Shown: positions 12,301 to 23,375 of the stretch, one piece after another
Layout: the number at the start of each line of letters is the position of its first letter
Position numbering within the stretch: position 1 is the stretch's first letter
The notes under the pieces: model-generated
Told to the model about the DNA's origin: nothing
The model's input: only the letters and a program-made list of their open reading frames with translations
The model's database searches: none
Translations under genes and position numbers: made by a program
Source of the DNA: Parascedosporium putredinis
Taxonomy: Eukaryota; Ascomycota; Sordariomycetes; Microascales; Microascaceae
Length of the DNA: 64,000 bases
Direction of reading: 5' to 3'
Assembly (NCBI GenBank): GCA_949357655.1
Contig: CASHTG010000012.1
Coordinates: forward strand, 3,968,001 to 4,032,000

Positions 12301-13864
12301 CTGCTATGTGTCTGTTGATTTTTGTCGATCAACGGCGGGGTTCTGTGCCAGCAGAACGCACCCGGGCAGGTGATTCTTTCATGATCTATTTCTATTTATA
12401 TCACAACATAAAAGGGTAAATTATACACGACACCACCCAGTGCTGCTCCCTGCATAACTGAGAGGTGCATGAACTGGAGAGAGAGAGAGAGAGGGGCAGA
12501 GACGAAGCGGGCAAAGAGAGTGTCCGAGAAAATGAAAATGAAGAAGAAAAAAAAAGGAACGAGAAGGGGAAAGCTTCAAGCTTCCAGTGACAAGCGAGTG
12601 GACGGAGGAAGCCGATTGGAAGGCCGCGATCGAGGCCGGAAGAAGAGGCACGAGCATGATTTGCCCCACTCCCTCTTTGCTGGGTGAATTGATCTACAGC
12701 TCATATGTGATGAATATCATCCCGCCCGGGAATATTAACCTGCCAAGAAGTCAGTCAAATCAATGGCCCTCTTCGCCTTTTTAACCGAATCGATAACCCC
12801 CACTAACCGGCCATATTGTCTTTGCCTCATCCTTTGGCACTGCACTGCGCGGGACGGCCATGATTCGTCCGCCCCTTGCAAGTTCATGTTCCCTTGTACG
12901 GTATACTTCAGCACCAAGGCCCTATCCTCCAAGACCCATGTATGGATCCATCTACAGCAACTAAACACCCGTTGGCCTTCTTTGTTTCCTTCTCTTTTTG
13001 CGGACTCTTTGCTTTCGGCCATGCTTGGCTTCCTCCAACCCTGCACACCACCTCGCCACTGACTTGCGCGTCGAGGTCTCAATCCTTCCCTCTCTCCTCC
13101 CCTTGCAACCAGTGACGCACCCGTGTCTCTTCTCCCGTTTTTCGGCCCCTCTTCCGGTATGTTCCTGGAATCCACACCGCGAAAGAGTTAGTCCGTCTCA
13201 TGCCGTCCAACACAAATGGCCGAGGGAGTGCCTGGCTCGCCGCTCGCCAGCAGGTATATCAGTAAATCACAATAGAAAGGGGAGGCACCTGAGGGGGTGT
13301 GGGAAGGGTCCCCTGCTGGCGGTTGATTTCGGGCACTTCGGGAACTCGAGCCGCAAACCTACCCGTGATGCGGTCAACCTTGCCCGTGTGGAAGAGATTG
13401 GGAAAAGAAGAGAGAAAGAGAAAGCAGAAAACGAGGAGGATTGTTGAAGATTATTGAAAAGTGGATCTATGTTTGGATCGGGACAGCTATATACCGTCAT
13501 GATCATAGCAGTCCATCAAAGTGGACGCAATCTACTCTTCTCACTTAAAGGAGGGGTCGCCCTTTGCTTCAATTTGATATACCCTGGCTTGTCTCCTGTC
13601 CACTCGCTCCGAACCCGCGTAGAACGCTACCATTCCTTCCTTCGCATTGTCTCGGTTTGCCTTTGATCAGCTCTCACTCTAGCGAACATCTTTCGCTGAG
13701 ACCTGTAGAAGTTTCTTCGGCGGCCCTTTACGCTCGTTCTCCTCAAAAGCTACCTACCTATTACCAACCTTACTTGCCCTACGCGCTCTTTCGTTCCTTT
13801 CTCTCTTTTTTTATTATCTTTTTCTATTTGCTTCACCTCTAGCGCGTGATCCAACACCGTTACC
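9367..13864. other. 4.5 kb gene-poor spacer
   Basis: Short open frames occur on both strands (for example 9712-10356 and 12998-13447), but none shows a recognisable family, splice pattern or codon signal. It includes the protoglobin promoter on the left, a GA-rich patch at about 12475-12570 and, just before 13865, a pyrimidine-rich run (about 13790-13850) typical of fungal core promoters. Confidence 0.5.
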
Positions 13865-15103
13865 ATGGTAGCCACCCGCAAGCTTCTCAGCCTCAGCGCT
13901 GTCACCGGCGCGGCCCTCGCGCAGCGAGTCGTGACCTCCATCTCTACCGTTTTTGTGACCGAGACTGTGAACCGATATGTAACGGAAGTCATCAATGGCG
14001 GCCCCGCCACGACCGTCATCCTGCAACCAGGCGGCCCTGCTGAGGTCGTGACCGTCACCGAGACCGCCTCCGGAGTCCCAGGCCCCACCCGTATTGTATA
14101 CGTCACCACCACGGAGCAGGCGGCCCCCGTGACCGAGGAGGGACCAGAAGTCACCGTCACCAAGACCGTTGTCGCAGAAGGCGAAGAATGTGACGGCGAG
14201 GCCGTCACGGTCACCGAGGTCGAAACCGAGGCCGTGACTGTATCCAAGACGCAGTACGTCCGTACCACCGTGACCGGAGAGGGCGGCGGCCTTGTTTCCA
14301 CCGAGTACGTTACCGTCACCGAGGCGGGTGGTCTCGTGTCCACCGAAACCGAGACCGAATACATTACCAGGACGGCCACCATCACCAGCATCAGCGAGAG
14401 GGTCCTCACTCGCACCACCACCCTAACTGCCGAAGCCGAGACCATCACTGTCACGGCCGAGGGCGAGACCGTCACCGAGGAGGGAGAGGTCGTCGTCACT
14501 ACCCGCGTCAGGACCGAGACCGTCGAAGCTCCCACGGTCACCGTGACCGAGGAGGGCGAGGCGGTGGTGACCACCCGCGTCCGAACCCAGACCGTCGAGG
14601 CTCCCGCCGTCACGGTTACCGAGGAAGGCGAGGCAGTAACCGTTACGGTTTCCGGAGAAGCCGACACCGTTACCGTAACCCGCGTCAGGACTGAAACTGT
14701 CGAAGCCCCCGCCGTTACCGTGACAGAGGAGGGTGAGGCGGCCACCGTCACCCAGGTCAGGACTGTGACCGCCGAAGCGGACGTCGAGACCGTGACTCAG
14801 GTCCGCACTGTCACCGCCGAAGCAGATGTCGAGACCGTCACCCAAGTGCGTACCGTCACCGCCGAAGCCGAGGCCGAGACTGTCACGCAGGTGAGGACCG
14901 TTACGGAGGAAGCTGAGGCCGCGACCGTGACTCAGGTGCGCACCGTCACCGAGGCGGAAGAAGCTGCCACCATTACCCAGGTCAGGACCGTGACTGAAGA
15001 GGCCGAGGGTGCCACCGTCACCGTCACCGTCAGCGCTGGCAACCCCAACCCCGGCGACGGCCGCGGCATCACCTTTGAGGGCAACGCTCAAGCCACTCCA
15101 TGA
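13865..15103 (+). CDS. secreted Val/Thr/Glu-rich VTVTE-repeat protein
   Basis: Single-exon gene, 412 aa. Residues 1-19 form a signal peptide with a likely cut after ALA. The rest is almost entirely Val, Thr, Glu and Ala, with many copies of VTVTE, RVRTETVEAPAVTVTEEGE-like 22-30 aa units in the middle, and six exact-spacing copies of a 15-aa unit (consensus VTQVRTVTAEAEAET; bases 14747-15016) near the C-terminus. There is one Cys (near residue 111), no hydrophobic tail for a GPI anchor, and no catalytic domain. I infer a cell-wall or extracellular structural protein; alternating beta-branched residues suggest beta-strand repeats, and the many Thr residues could be O-mannosylated. I do not recognise a named family. 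The reading frame is intact and opens right after a pyrimidine-rich promoter stretch. Confidence 0.8.
   Translation: MVATRKLLSLSAVTGAALAQRVVTSISTVFVTETVNRYVTEVINGGPATTVILQPGGPAEVVTVTETASGVPGPTRIVYVTTTEQAAPVTEEGPEVTVTKTVVAEGEECDGEAVTVTEVETEAVTVSKTQYVRTTVTGEGGGLVSTEYVTVTEAGGLVSTETETEYITRTATITSISERVLTRTTTLTAEAETITVTAEGETVTEEGEVVVTTRVRTETVEAPTVTVTEEGEAVVTTRVRTQTVEAPAVTVTEEGEAVTVTVSGEADTVTVTRVRTETVEAPAVTVTEEGEAATVTQVRTVTAEADVETVTQVRTVTAEADVETVTQVRTVTAEAEAETVTQVRTVTEEAEAATVTQVRTVTEAEEAATITQVRTVTEEAEGATVTVTVSAGNPNPGDGRGITFEGNAQATP
14747..15016 (+). repeat. six 45-bp tandem repeats inside the VTVTE gene
   Basis: Units start at 14747, 14792, 14837, 14882, 14927 and 14972, each 45 bases and each encoding VTQVRTVT (last copy ITQVRTVT) plus seven Ala/Glu-rich residues. 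Copies differ mainly at third positions, so the repeat is old or under protein-level selection. Confidence 0.9.
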
Positions 15104-15518
15104 ATAGTGGTGAGAAGAGAAAAATGAGGAATGGGGAAGAAGATGGTGGGGGTAGCTTGCCCTCCAGCTGATTCCCGGTGGAAGCGCTATCACGGGGTTT
15201 AGATGGGCTTGAATATTTTTAATTTCTTTGTATATATGATTTTGGTACCCTGTGGCATGTTGTTCGGGTTGAAGGGGAGAGATCTGGACGATGCATCAGG
15301 CGGAGGGAAAAAGGCAGGAGATAAGTGTGCGGGGCAGGGGTATGACAGTTGCATGTAATTTACGAAACGGTCGAAACTATCTCGGATGAGCTTTCTTATT
15401 TCAAAATTTGATCAGTCTAATATTCCCTATTTTATGAGCATGCACGTAGCCATTGCCGTTTCTCATAATTCACCAACTCGCAAACGCCCCAACACCCTAC
15501 TCCAAAGGAAATTTAGCA
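15104..15518. other. convergent 3' spacer
   Basis: Gap between the ends of the VTVTE gene and the MFS efflux gene. AT-rich 3' UTR-like sequence near 15210-15240; no gene seen. Confidence 0.5.
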
Positions 15519-17359
15519 TTACACCCCCACGTCACGCTTCCTCTCGACGGCCCAGAGCCCCTTCTCCGCCCCCGGGCCCTCTTCAGAGGAAACCACCTTC
15601 TCGTCCGCCTCCTCCTCCTCCTTCTTCTTTTCGCGGCGCTTCACGCTCCGCCACTCAAACGCCAAGGCCGGAATGATGCTCACGCACGCGATACCCAGGG
15701 GCACGCGCATCGTCGCCACGATGGAGGCGCTGTACGCTTCCAGCGCCGCGGGCAAGAGCCGAGCGGGCACCGTCTCGCGCAGGCTCGTGCTCCCGATGCC
15801 GGCGAGGATCTGGGCGCCGGCACCAGGCACGACGCCCGACATATTGGAGATGAGCGAGCGCAGAAACACGTTTTGGCTGACGGAGAGGAAGATGGCGCTC
15901 CCGAGGTTTTGGCCAAAGATCATGAGGCTCGAGCCCATGGAGTCGTCTGGGGAGGTGAGGACGGTCTGCGCGGCGATGCTGGGGATCTGGGCGCCGAGCC
16001 CCATTCCCGCGCCCAAAAAGATGAGAAACCCCGTGAGGGGCGCCTCCTCGGTATCCACGCGCAGCGTCGTGACCAGGCCCATGGCGACGGCCATGCAGCA
16101 GGCGCAGGCGATGGGGAACTGGGCGTAGTGGCCGACGAACTTGACGGTGGCGCCGGTGAGGATGGACACGCAGACAAAGGCCACGACGAAGGGCAGGGTG
16201 CGGATACCAGATTCGACGGGGCTGAGGCCGCGGACGGCTTGTAGCCAGATGGCGATGTAGTAGTGGAAGGAGAGCATGATGCCGCCGAAGCAAATGGTGA
16301 AGAGGACGCCGGCGGCCACGCTGCGCTGCAAGAGGATGCGGGGCGGGGCGGTGGCGTGTTCCTTGCCAAAGTGCTGCGAGAGGTACCACGCGATCAAGAG
16401 GATGCCGAAGAGCACCAAGAGCGCGACGATGCGAGGGCTGGACCAAGGGTGAGTGGTGCCACCCCACTCGAGCGCCAGGAGCAAGCACACGATGCTCGGC
16501 ACGAAGAGGGCGGTCCCGACGGGATCGAGGCACCGGAAAGTGAAGGGGGCTCTCGGCGCTCCGGGCGGACGGGATGCGCTGGAAGAGGAGGATGAGGATG
16601 CAGAGACCGCCCACGGGCAGGTTGAGCCAGAAACACCAACGCCAGGTGAGCCGCTCGTCGCTGGCAAAGGCGCCCCGATGAGCGGGCCTACAAGGGGTGA
16701 GATGGCGAAGATGGAGGCGAAGATGCCCTGGTAGAAGACGCGCTTGTGCAAGGGCACGAGGGGGATCATGATGGCGATGGCGCCGGCCATGACCCCGGCG
16801 GATCCTAGACCGGAGACCACGCGCCCGGCGATGACGGCGGCGGAGACGGACGCGGTCGCGCACAGGATGGATCCGGCTTCGAAGAGGAGCACGGAGATGA
16901 GGAAGAGGATCTTGTTGTCAAAGTATTGGTAGAGGCGGGAGAAGAAGAGCTGGGTGCTGCAGGAGGCGAGCTGGTAGGCGCTGCCGTACCAGCCGATGTC
17001 GCGGATGGAGTTGAGCTCGTCCGTGATCTTGGGGGTTGCGGTGGCCATGATGATACGGTCCTTGAGAAATTTTCTCGTTAGAACCAAGTTCTTCGATAAA
17101 GTATAGTGTTTATGTGTAGACGTCTTCTACGAGAATGTGATGGACCTACCAAGGAAACAACAATCATCGTTGGTAGAATAGCGGCAACAACGAGGAGCAC
17201 GGTTCTGAAGGGCGTCTCCGCCACCAACCCTTCCTTCTCCTGGACATTTTCCTGAGATGAAAAGTCCTTGATCGAGGAGGAGGAATCGCCCATGTCATTT
17301 TCCTTGTGCACGACACGACTTTTGGGGGTGAAAAACTTGGTGAGCTTGAAAGGACCCAT
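15519..17359 (-). CDS. DHA2-type MFS drug/toxin efflux transporter, two exons
   Basis: Plasma-membrane proton antiporter of the 14-helix DHA2 class common in fungi. Exons on minus: 17359-17150 and 17060-15519, phase 0 junction, about 583 aa. A hydrophilic N-terminus precedes helix 1 (TVLLVVAAILPTMIVVSL). Family marks: DIGWYGSAYQLASCSTQLFF, RVVSGLGSAGVMAG (motif C region is close by), and a C-terminal charged tail rich in Lys and Glu. The long frame hides a pair of compensating shifts: near 16673-16676 a missing G, and near 16545-16575 a second shift. Between them about 40 codons read as a Ser-rich run, while the neighbouring frame encodes the expected helix WCFWLNLPVGGLCILILLF. I take this as sequence error. 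The substrate cannot be told; it is not inside a visible biosynthetic cluster. Confidence 0.88.
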
Positions 17360-18375
17360 CTTGCGTGAGGCGGAGATAGTAAGCGCCAGCCGTTATCACC
17401 CCTTCTCATTCTTGCCAGTACCGTCGTTTCCGAGGCTTGTTAATATTATATACTTGTCTTGATAGCGAAAAGTCGAGCCATCTGGATTGCTCGTGTGTCC
17501 AATTACCGAGAAGGATCAAGGAATATTCCCAACCCAACTTTTTTCCTCTTCGGAACCCTGGGAAAGATAAGAAAACGTCCCTTCGTGATGCTGCGGCGCC
17601 AGGCCCCACGCATCCCTCGAGGCGGTGTTTGCGGTGTTGGAGGCGCTGGTCCTGTTGCAACAAAACGGGGCCCAGTCCTGAAAGAAGGTAGACGCAGCGC
17701 TGGGCCCAAAGTCGACCCGGCGAAGATCAGTGCCTGCCGTGGCGGGGATGTGGTTCAATCCACCAATGATCGCGATTAACGGGATAGACTCTTAGCGGGG
17801 GTTTTGCTCCTCCCTGGCTAGGCGCAGCCACGCGCGATCTATAAAGGGTGGAAGGATCGGGTTGGAGCCACTGTTCAACCATGCGACAAAGCGTTCTAGC
17901 GGCCGATGAAGGAACCCCGAGATAATCCTGACAGCCGCGGAAGGAGCCGCTTTTCTGTGTCATAATGATAAGAGATCACAATGCGCTCGACTTGGGGATG
18001 TAATTCGCAATCGCGATACGGGCGCAAATCCTAAATTTGGACAAACGTTGGGATGAAACGCCAGCGCGCGGCAAAGCAACATTGGAAATCCAAAGATGAA
18101 AGTGGGGACCGGCGATGAAGTCCTGGTCAAAAGATTATCTGCATCAGGCACTGCCGACAATAATAGCAGCATTGGAAGTCTTCGTGAGCACTTGTCTATA
18201 TATTTCCCTCGTTGCTGTGCCGCTTCCCTTCAAAATCGTCAGTCACGGGTCCCTTCCATCTTTATCCATCGCTTGCATGCACTCTATGAACTAAACCTGG
18301 GTTTTCTTTGTTTTTCTTTTTGTCCCCCAGCTGTTTTCCCTTGTCTCCATTCCTCCCTCAAATCACACAGTCATC
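17360..18375. promoter_or_regulatory. divergent promoter region, MFS / hydrolase
   Basis: About 1 kb between the divergent MFS efflux and alpha/beta-hydrolase genes. Small open frames on the minus strand (17503-17758) have no recognisable family. No specific binding site is claimed. Confidence 0.4.
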
Positions 18376-19856
18376 ATGGTGATATCCGCAACGGCCGCCA
18401 ACGCGCAGCCTCTAGGGCTCACGCAGACATGGCCTAAAGACAATCGGCCAACAACGATGGAGTAAGCACCTTGATTTTTCAACACGTGCGCAACCACCAC
18501 GTTTATCGGCAATCCAACTAACCTCTCACCACCCCGAATAGCATCGTTGCTCTACACGGCCTGGACAGCCGATCGGAGAGGACATACATGGCCTACGCTA
18601 CCGAGGGAGACACAAGCTCAAGGCGCGTGCACTGGCTACGTGATGATGATATGCTGCCCGCGCAATTTCCCACGGCGAGGATATTCACCTATGACTGGCG
18701 GTCGAATACCTACGATGGCGCGTCCACGCAGCACTTTCACACACATGCCCACACGCTCCTGAGCCACTTGTCGCGTGCCCGGAGAGGAGTATGTTGGCCC
18801 CATTCCCCCAAAATCCCATGGAACTCGATTTTATTCGATCTCATTGTAGAGGGAATCAAGGACTGACTTTTGTCTTTTGTTTCGCGCACTTACAGGATAA
18901 AGCTGGAAAGCCACTCTTATTCGTATCAAGTTGTTTTGGGGGCTTAGTCGCCGCCAAGGTACATCAATCCCTCCCAAGCCACCGACCCACCCCACCCCAG
19001 TTCCCGCCAGGTACCGGCGCTAACCATAACATTCACTATTTAGGCCTTCACCATGGCAGCCGGTCTTCGGGAGTTCGCCGACATCTACGACTCCGCGTCC
19101 GGGTTCGTCTTCATCGGCACACCCTTCCGCGGAGGCCAAGGCAGCTCCATCTTCCGCTCGTACATCCGCATCAACCGCATGCTTGGCAAGGTCTCGTCCC
19201 ACGAGCTCACCGACCTCGTCGACATGGACAAGAACGACAGCCGCCTCGACGAGATCCGGACCCAGTTCTGCGACCACGCGCTGCAAAAATGGGGCGCCGA
19301 GGCCCGCAAAAGGGTGTTTTGCTTCTACGAGACCGATCCCACCATGGTCTTGCGGGCTTTCCTGCCCCGCTGGGCCCAGTCAGACGGTGTGGAGAAGTTT
19401 GCTCGCGCCGTGGCTGGCGACAAGTTTAGCTTTCTTGTAAGTGGCGGCCTGGAAGTGCTTCTTGGAGGGGCTGGTAAAAAAAACTAACTTGGTCATTGCT
19501 AGTTTGTCACTCCCGAGTCTGCGTGTCTCGACGCCTTTGGCCGCGAAGCCCTAAACGTCCGCCATGCAATGTCCAACAAGTTCCGAGGGCCCGACGACCA
19601 AAATTTCCTCACCATCGCCTCCTGCATGGGGGATATGGCAACCGCCTCCCAAATCGTCCCGCAAAAGTCTCCCAAGGTTGCCCCGAAATTGGCAATTGAC
19701 GAGCTCGCCTTCGTCCAGATTGTCCTGAACGAGCACCTTCCCAAGGCCCTCAACAACAACATGGCCAATTTCTTTATGAATTCACAACAAAAGCATTATC
19801 CTCGCCGTGCTTTCTCCACTCGGGAAGACACTCGTCGGCATTCAATCTTAATTTAG
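18376..19856 (+). CDS. stand-alone alpha/beta-hydrolase (SesB/DUF676-like) with Cys at the nucleophile position, five exons
   Basis: Exons: 18376-18461, 18542-18788, 18896-18958, 19044-19436, 19503-19856; phases agree and give 380 aa with no frameshift. The fold marks are the first strand plus oxyanion region IVALHGLD (about residues 30-37), ARIFTYDW, the nucleophile elbow FVSSCFGGLVAAK (Cys124 where lipases have Ser in GHSLGG), and the following GFVFIGTPFRGGQGSSIF typical of this group. This domain is known as an N-terminal module of fungal NLR-like and ankyrin-repeat proteins; here no NB-ARC, NACHT or repeat domain follows, only about 110 residues of unrecognised C-terminus. The function is unknown; a lipase/esterase or a cell-death effector role are both possible. 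Cys in place of Ser appears to be common in this fungal subgroup as far as I recall. Confidence 0.8.
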
Positions 19857-20283
19857 TAGTGATATCCCGAATTGGAGTCGAGCATAAGCCATCAAGTCAT
19901 TTCCAAAATTTTCTTTTGTAACTAGAATATATCTGTTTGGGCATAGAGGGGAAAAGGCAAAAAGAATTATAATCTGCCATCTGCCGAGGTATCCTATAGA
20001 TCCATTGTATTTATCTGTCCATTGTTGCTCCAGTATTTCCTGTCTTTCCCTGTGCCATCAATTGCGCTGCGCCTGCCCGCTCCCAGCCATGAGGCAAGCC
20101 ACACCAGCCGTTGCACTGATCAAAGGCAGCCCGCTCTCATGCTGTACGCCAGCATTCTCCCAAAACCTAACAAAGACTCACGTGTCGCCCATGATTCGTT
20201 TGGTTCAGGCGCGTTATGACATATCAAATGCAAGAATAAGGATGAAAGGTCAACCGAAGAAAAAGAAAAAAAGAAAAAGAAGA
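19857..20283. other. spacer before tRNA
   Basis: 3' region of the hydrolase gene, then a purine-rich run (20261-20283) that reads as T-rich sequence just after the tRNA 3' end on the minus strand and can serve as its RNA polymerase III terminator. No protein gene seen. Confidence 0.5.
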
Positions 20284-20373
20284 CGACAAGGATGAGATTC
20301 GAACTCACGCTCCCGAAGGAACTGGCTGACTAGAAATAGCAGGCCAGCACATTAACCACTCTGTCACCTTGCC
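20284..20373 (-). tRNA. tRNA-Ser (anticodon GCT) with a 9-nt intron
   Basis: Read on the minus strand, the acceptor stem GGCAAGG pairs with CCTTGTC (one G-U pair) and G is the discriminator. The anticodon stem CTGGC/GCCAG encloses CTGCTA, a 9-base intron (TTTCTAGTC) after position 37, and A38, which puts GCT at 34-36. A long variable arm (TTCC, TTCG turn, GGAG) and the T arm GTGAG-TTCGAAT-CTCAT complete a class II serine tRNA. A T-rich tract follows directly. Sense codons read: AGC/AGT. Confidence 0.92.
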
Positions 20374-20907
20374 TCGCCTGGATCACGTGTTATTTCTACA
20401 ATCAAAACGATCTTATAACGACCATTCTTGCCGCTGTATCTCCGTGACCGATTGTAAAAGTTCTTGCCTCAGATACCATGAGGCGAACAGCCAAGTGGAG
20501 CCAATTACATAGTACCGCTGAGACATTCTATAAACCCAACTTATACCTCGCGAAGTTGGCAACTCTATCTCTACGCAGACTTTTGAATGACGACGGATCG
20601 GATGGCCACGCGGCCCCACACTCTCTCAAAGCTCATTGGGGCATGCGTTCCCAACTATTCGTGTCATTGTCTTATACTGCCGGCCGCCAGCCATGCACCA
20701 TCTTGAGCAGGTTATCGGACATTGTGGGGAAGTCCGGCCTGCCAAGTTGTTCTTCACAACTCATCTTTAGGTGAAAACATAAACAAGGGCTCAGTAACCA
20801 TTGCCATATAGCTGAAATTATTCAGCTAAGATACCATCACGAGTCTCTATATCTATAGTCCCTTAGTTTCTGGCACAAGACTCCAATATCTCTACTAGCT
20901 CGGGACA
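20374..20907. other. spacer upstream of tRNA and AtaL-like gene
   Basis: Divergent promoter region for the tRNA (-) and the AtaL-like gene (+). Nothing else recognised. Confidence 0.4.
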
Positions 20908-21462
20908 ATGGTCACAATCAATCTCGCACACTCCGCGCCCATCAACCCGCTCGGGGCCCATCCGGTCTTGACGGCAGCACAGGCCTGGGCCGGGTTGATG
21001 CACAAGGCTCGGAGACCCCAAGACTTCGTGCCCGTTGTGTCGGGGTGCGAGATCCTATCCGAGGCCGAAACATCCATCGAAGCGATCGTTTACTTCGAGC
21101 CTGGCGTGGCTCACGCAACCACGATCAGAGAGACGTGCACCCTGCGGGCACCCTCGAGGCTAGACTATGACATGGAGGACGGGAGCACGGCCACCAACAT
21201 CATCTCCCTAGGATCGAGCGGAAACCCCGAAGATCTCATCCTCACATTTTGCTTCGGCTGGGAACATGCCGGCGTCGAAGAAGGAAGCCAAGAGGCGCAA
21301 GATATTTTAAGCAACCATCTAAATGTACTGCATGGGCAAAAAGGTTCTACCATTCAATAATGAGGCGAACTAATACGGGGCTTCTTTTCATAGGTTACGA
21401 AAAGAGCGATAGACCGAACGATTTCCGTCATGAGACGGCTCGTTTTCGAAGGGGTGTTGTAA
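20908..21462 (+). CDS. AtaL-like / DUF1857 protein (SRPBCC fold), two exons
   Basis: Small cytosolic protein of the AtaL-like (DUF1857) family, whose members adopt a Bet v1/START-like ligand-binding fold; their biochemical role is mostly unknown. Exons 20908-21324 and 21394-21462 (intron with CTAAT at 21370 and TAG acceptor) give 161 aa. Family marks: an N-terminal strand MVTINLAHSAPIN, the helix LTAAQAWAGLMHKARRPQDF, FVPVVSGCEIL, NIISLGSSGNPEDLILTFCF, and a C-terminal helix VTKRAIDRTISVMRRLV supplied only by exon 2. Without the intron the frame would end at residue 150 and lack this helix, which supports the splice. The frame is intact. Flanked by the tRNA gene and a gene-poor stretch; no cluster context is seen. 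Confidence 0.78.
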
Positions 21463-23375
21463 GCCCCTCCACGTGGCGTTCGTGCGTCGTGCAGGTCATG
21501 GGCAGCGCGGGGTTGTGTGACGCTGACCCCGCATGTCGGGTATCAATCATCACATCATCCACAATGTAATTGAGGCTGGCAGGTCCAGTGTGGTGGTTCG
21601 TTCGTTTGAACCAGCAGGATTGGGACAAAGGCCAGGCTGTCACTTTTTTCTTCTCCCCTTTCATTCTCGAATGGCAATGAGGAGCACGTTCCAAAAGACC
21701 ACGTGTCGAGTCAAGGCTCGGGGGTTTGACAGGAGAAGAGAGGATCAATTAGTAGCTGCGATAAAAATCCCGCGCCGCTCCTCCGCGTCTCCCCGCACTT
21801 CTGTAGGTCCGGGAAGAGTTAAGCTAGGCGGGAGTTCCCCGTTCAATACTAGCCCAATCATGAAACTTACTTGGAATTACAAACAAAACACCACCAAGAC
21901 ATCCACGGATATGCTGCCACCATAGATCGGCCAGTGATAGTGATACAAGACGAGCTTAAAGACAAGAAACCCTCGATACCCCAGGCTCCCCACCCTGTCT
22001 CGCCTCAAATTTCTACCTCGGGACAGTTGCGAACCGAGATATGCATTTAAGGTGGGGCTGCGGTCCATCCAGTCGGCCTCAACGCCAGGCTCCGAGTTCA
22101 CGATTCGTTCTCCCCACATGTGGCGTGCAATATATTCATAGGCGACCGGTCGCCTTACGTGAAGCTCCACATGGGCGCCGGCGATCTTTCGTGCCAGCAC
22201 AAGAAGCATGTCGTGCCACGAGAGAAACCTTGACCGATGCTCGATTCGGCACGGCTTGCGACGCTTGCTTGCCCGCAGCCGGCAACAAAAGCTTGCGTGC
22301 TTGCGTGCTTACATCGTCGCATGCACTCTGCTAAAGCGCATATGTAAGTAAATCAGGGCTAGTCAAGCATAACAGGGCGGATCATGACTGGAAACTCTTT
22401 TTCTTACCTTGAGAAATCAACCGATGTAAGATGACACCTATTTCGATGTTTTTCATCGGGGACCGTTGTGTATTTTGCCACATAGGCTCACTAATAGCCA
22501 TGGGCGCCCGTGCCATATGAGCGAAATTTCATGGGACTAGATGGAGTGTGCGAAGATACAGAGTCTCCTCGAGGGTGGTTGTAGCCCGCTCTGAAAGATA
22601 GCGATGCAGCGTGAACGAGGCGTCGGGGTAAGCGTCGCCGCCTTCACTATCAACGCGTTTGATGCTATCGTCAAATGAATCAAAGGAGCGAAAGTGAGTC
22701 CGACTGAGGTCCTCATTCTCATCCTCATCTCTCATCGCTGAAAAGTGCCGGCGCCGTTGCGGGCTTTCATCTGCCCAGGCCCCGAGACCAAGGAGCAAAT
22801 CGTCAATCTCGTATCCGTAAAACATTCTCACGAACTTTATGTCGAACGAAAAAGAGGTGTTAAAATAAACGAATGTCTAAGGAACAATAAAAACAAGCGT
22901 GTCGCAAGCAAGACTAGTTCAAATGAACGATTTAGACATATATCGGTTGATCTGGCTTCTCCGTTTATATTAACACAGATAATGACACTGTTCCAACGAG
23001 GGCTCTTTATACCCCAGTTTCGACGGGCAGGTTCAACATTCTTTTGCCACAATCCAAGAAAGGGAACAAAAACCCCCTCTCCGCCGCAATAGAAGCCATG
23101 GCCATGGCACGAAAAATCGTTGAAGTTTCACCGTACCCAATATGGATAGCGGTGATGGTAGCCAGTGATGCATGCGCCCCGTTTCGTAGTAAGATGACCG
23201 AGAATTGGCCGGTATAGTGGCGGAGCTACACTCCGTTGGAGGCAGAAACTGAGAGGTGCAAATCTAGTAGCTGATACAGGAGAAAGACTTCACCGATGTC
23301 CCAGTTAGGGTCGGAGAGGAGCCGGAAGTGAGGCATGCGGGGCGAGGGAGGGGAAACAGGACGGTTTATAGATCC
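21463..23375. other. gene-poor spacer with one weak ORF
   Basis: No recognised gene apart from the weak ORF at 22529-22831 on the minus strand listed separately. The remaining short frames look random. Confidence 0.45.
22529..22831 (-). CDS. weak hypothetical ORF, 100 aa
   Basis: An uninterrupted minus-strand frame beginning MRMFYGYEIDDLL with a charged middle (DEDENEDLS) and no signal peptide, membrane helix or known motif. Codon third positions lean to C and G like the real genes nearby, but there is no supporting neighbour or splice pattern. It could be a small fungal-specific gene or chance. Confidence 0.22.
   Translation of the reverse strand: MRMFYGYEIDDLLLGLGAWADESPQRRRHFSAMRDEDENEDLSRTHFRSFDSFDDSIKRVDSEGGDAYPDASFTLHRYLSERATTTLEETLYLRTLHLVP

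Noticed and set aside
12998..13447. 149-codon plus-strand open frame before the VTVTE gene
   Set aside because: Irregular composition and no recognised domain; more likely promoter or leader DNA.
13750..15193. Long antisense open frames (333 and 256 codons) opposite the VTVTE gene
   Set aside because: They arise because the repeated GTC-ACC-GAG codons lack stops on the other strand; composition is low-complexity and there is no start context or motif.
15453..16863. Long open frames on both strands overlapping the MFS gene (up to 402 codons)
   Set aside because: GC-rich shadow frames with Arg/His/Ala bias; the MFS frame has clear family motifs. Part of the shadow is real coding only because of the local frameshift.
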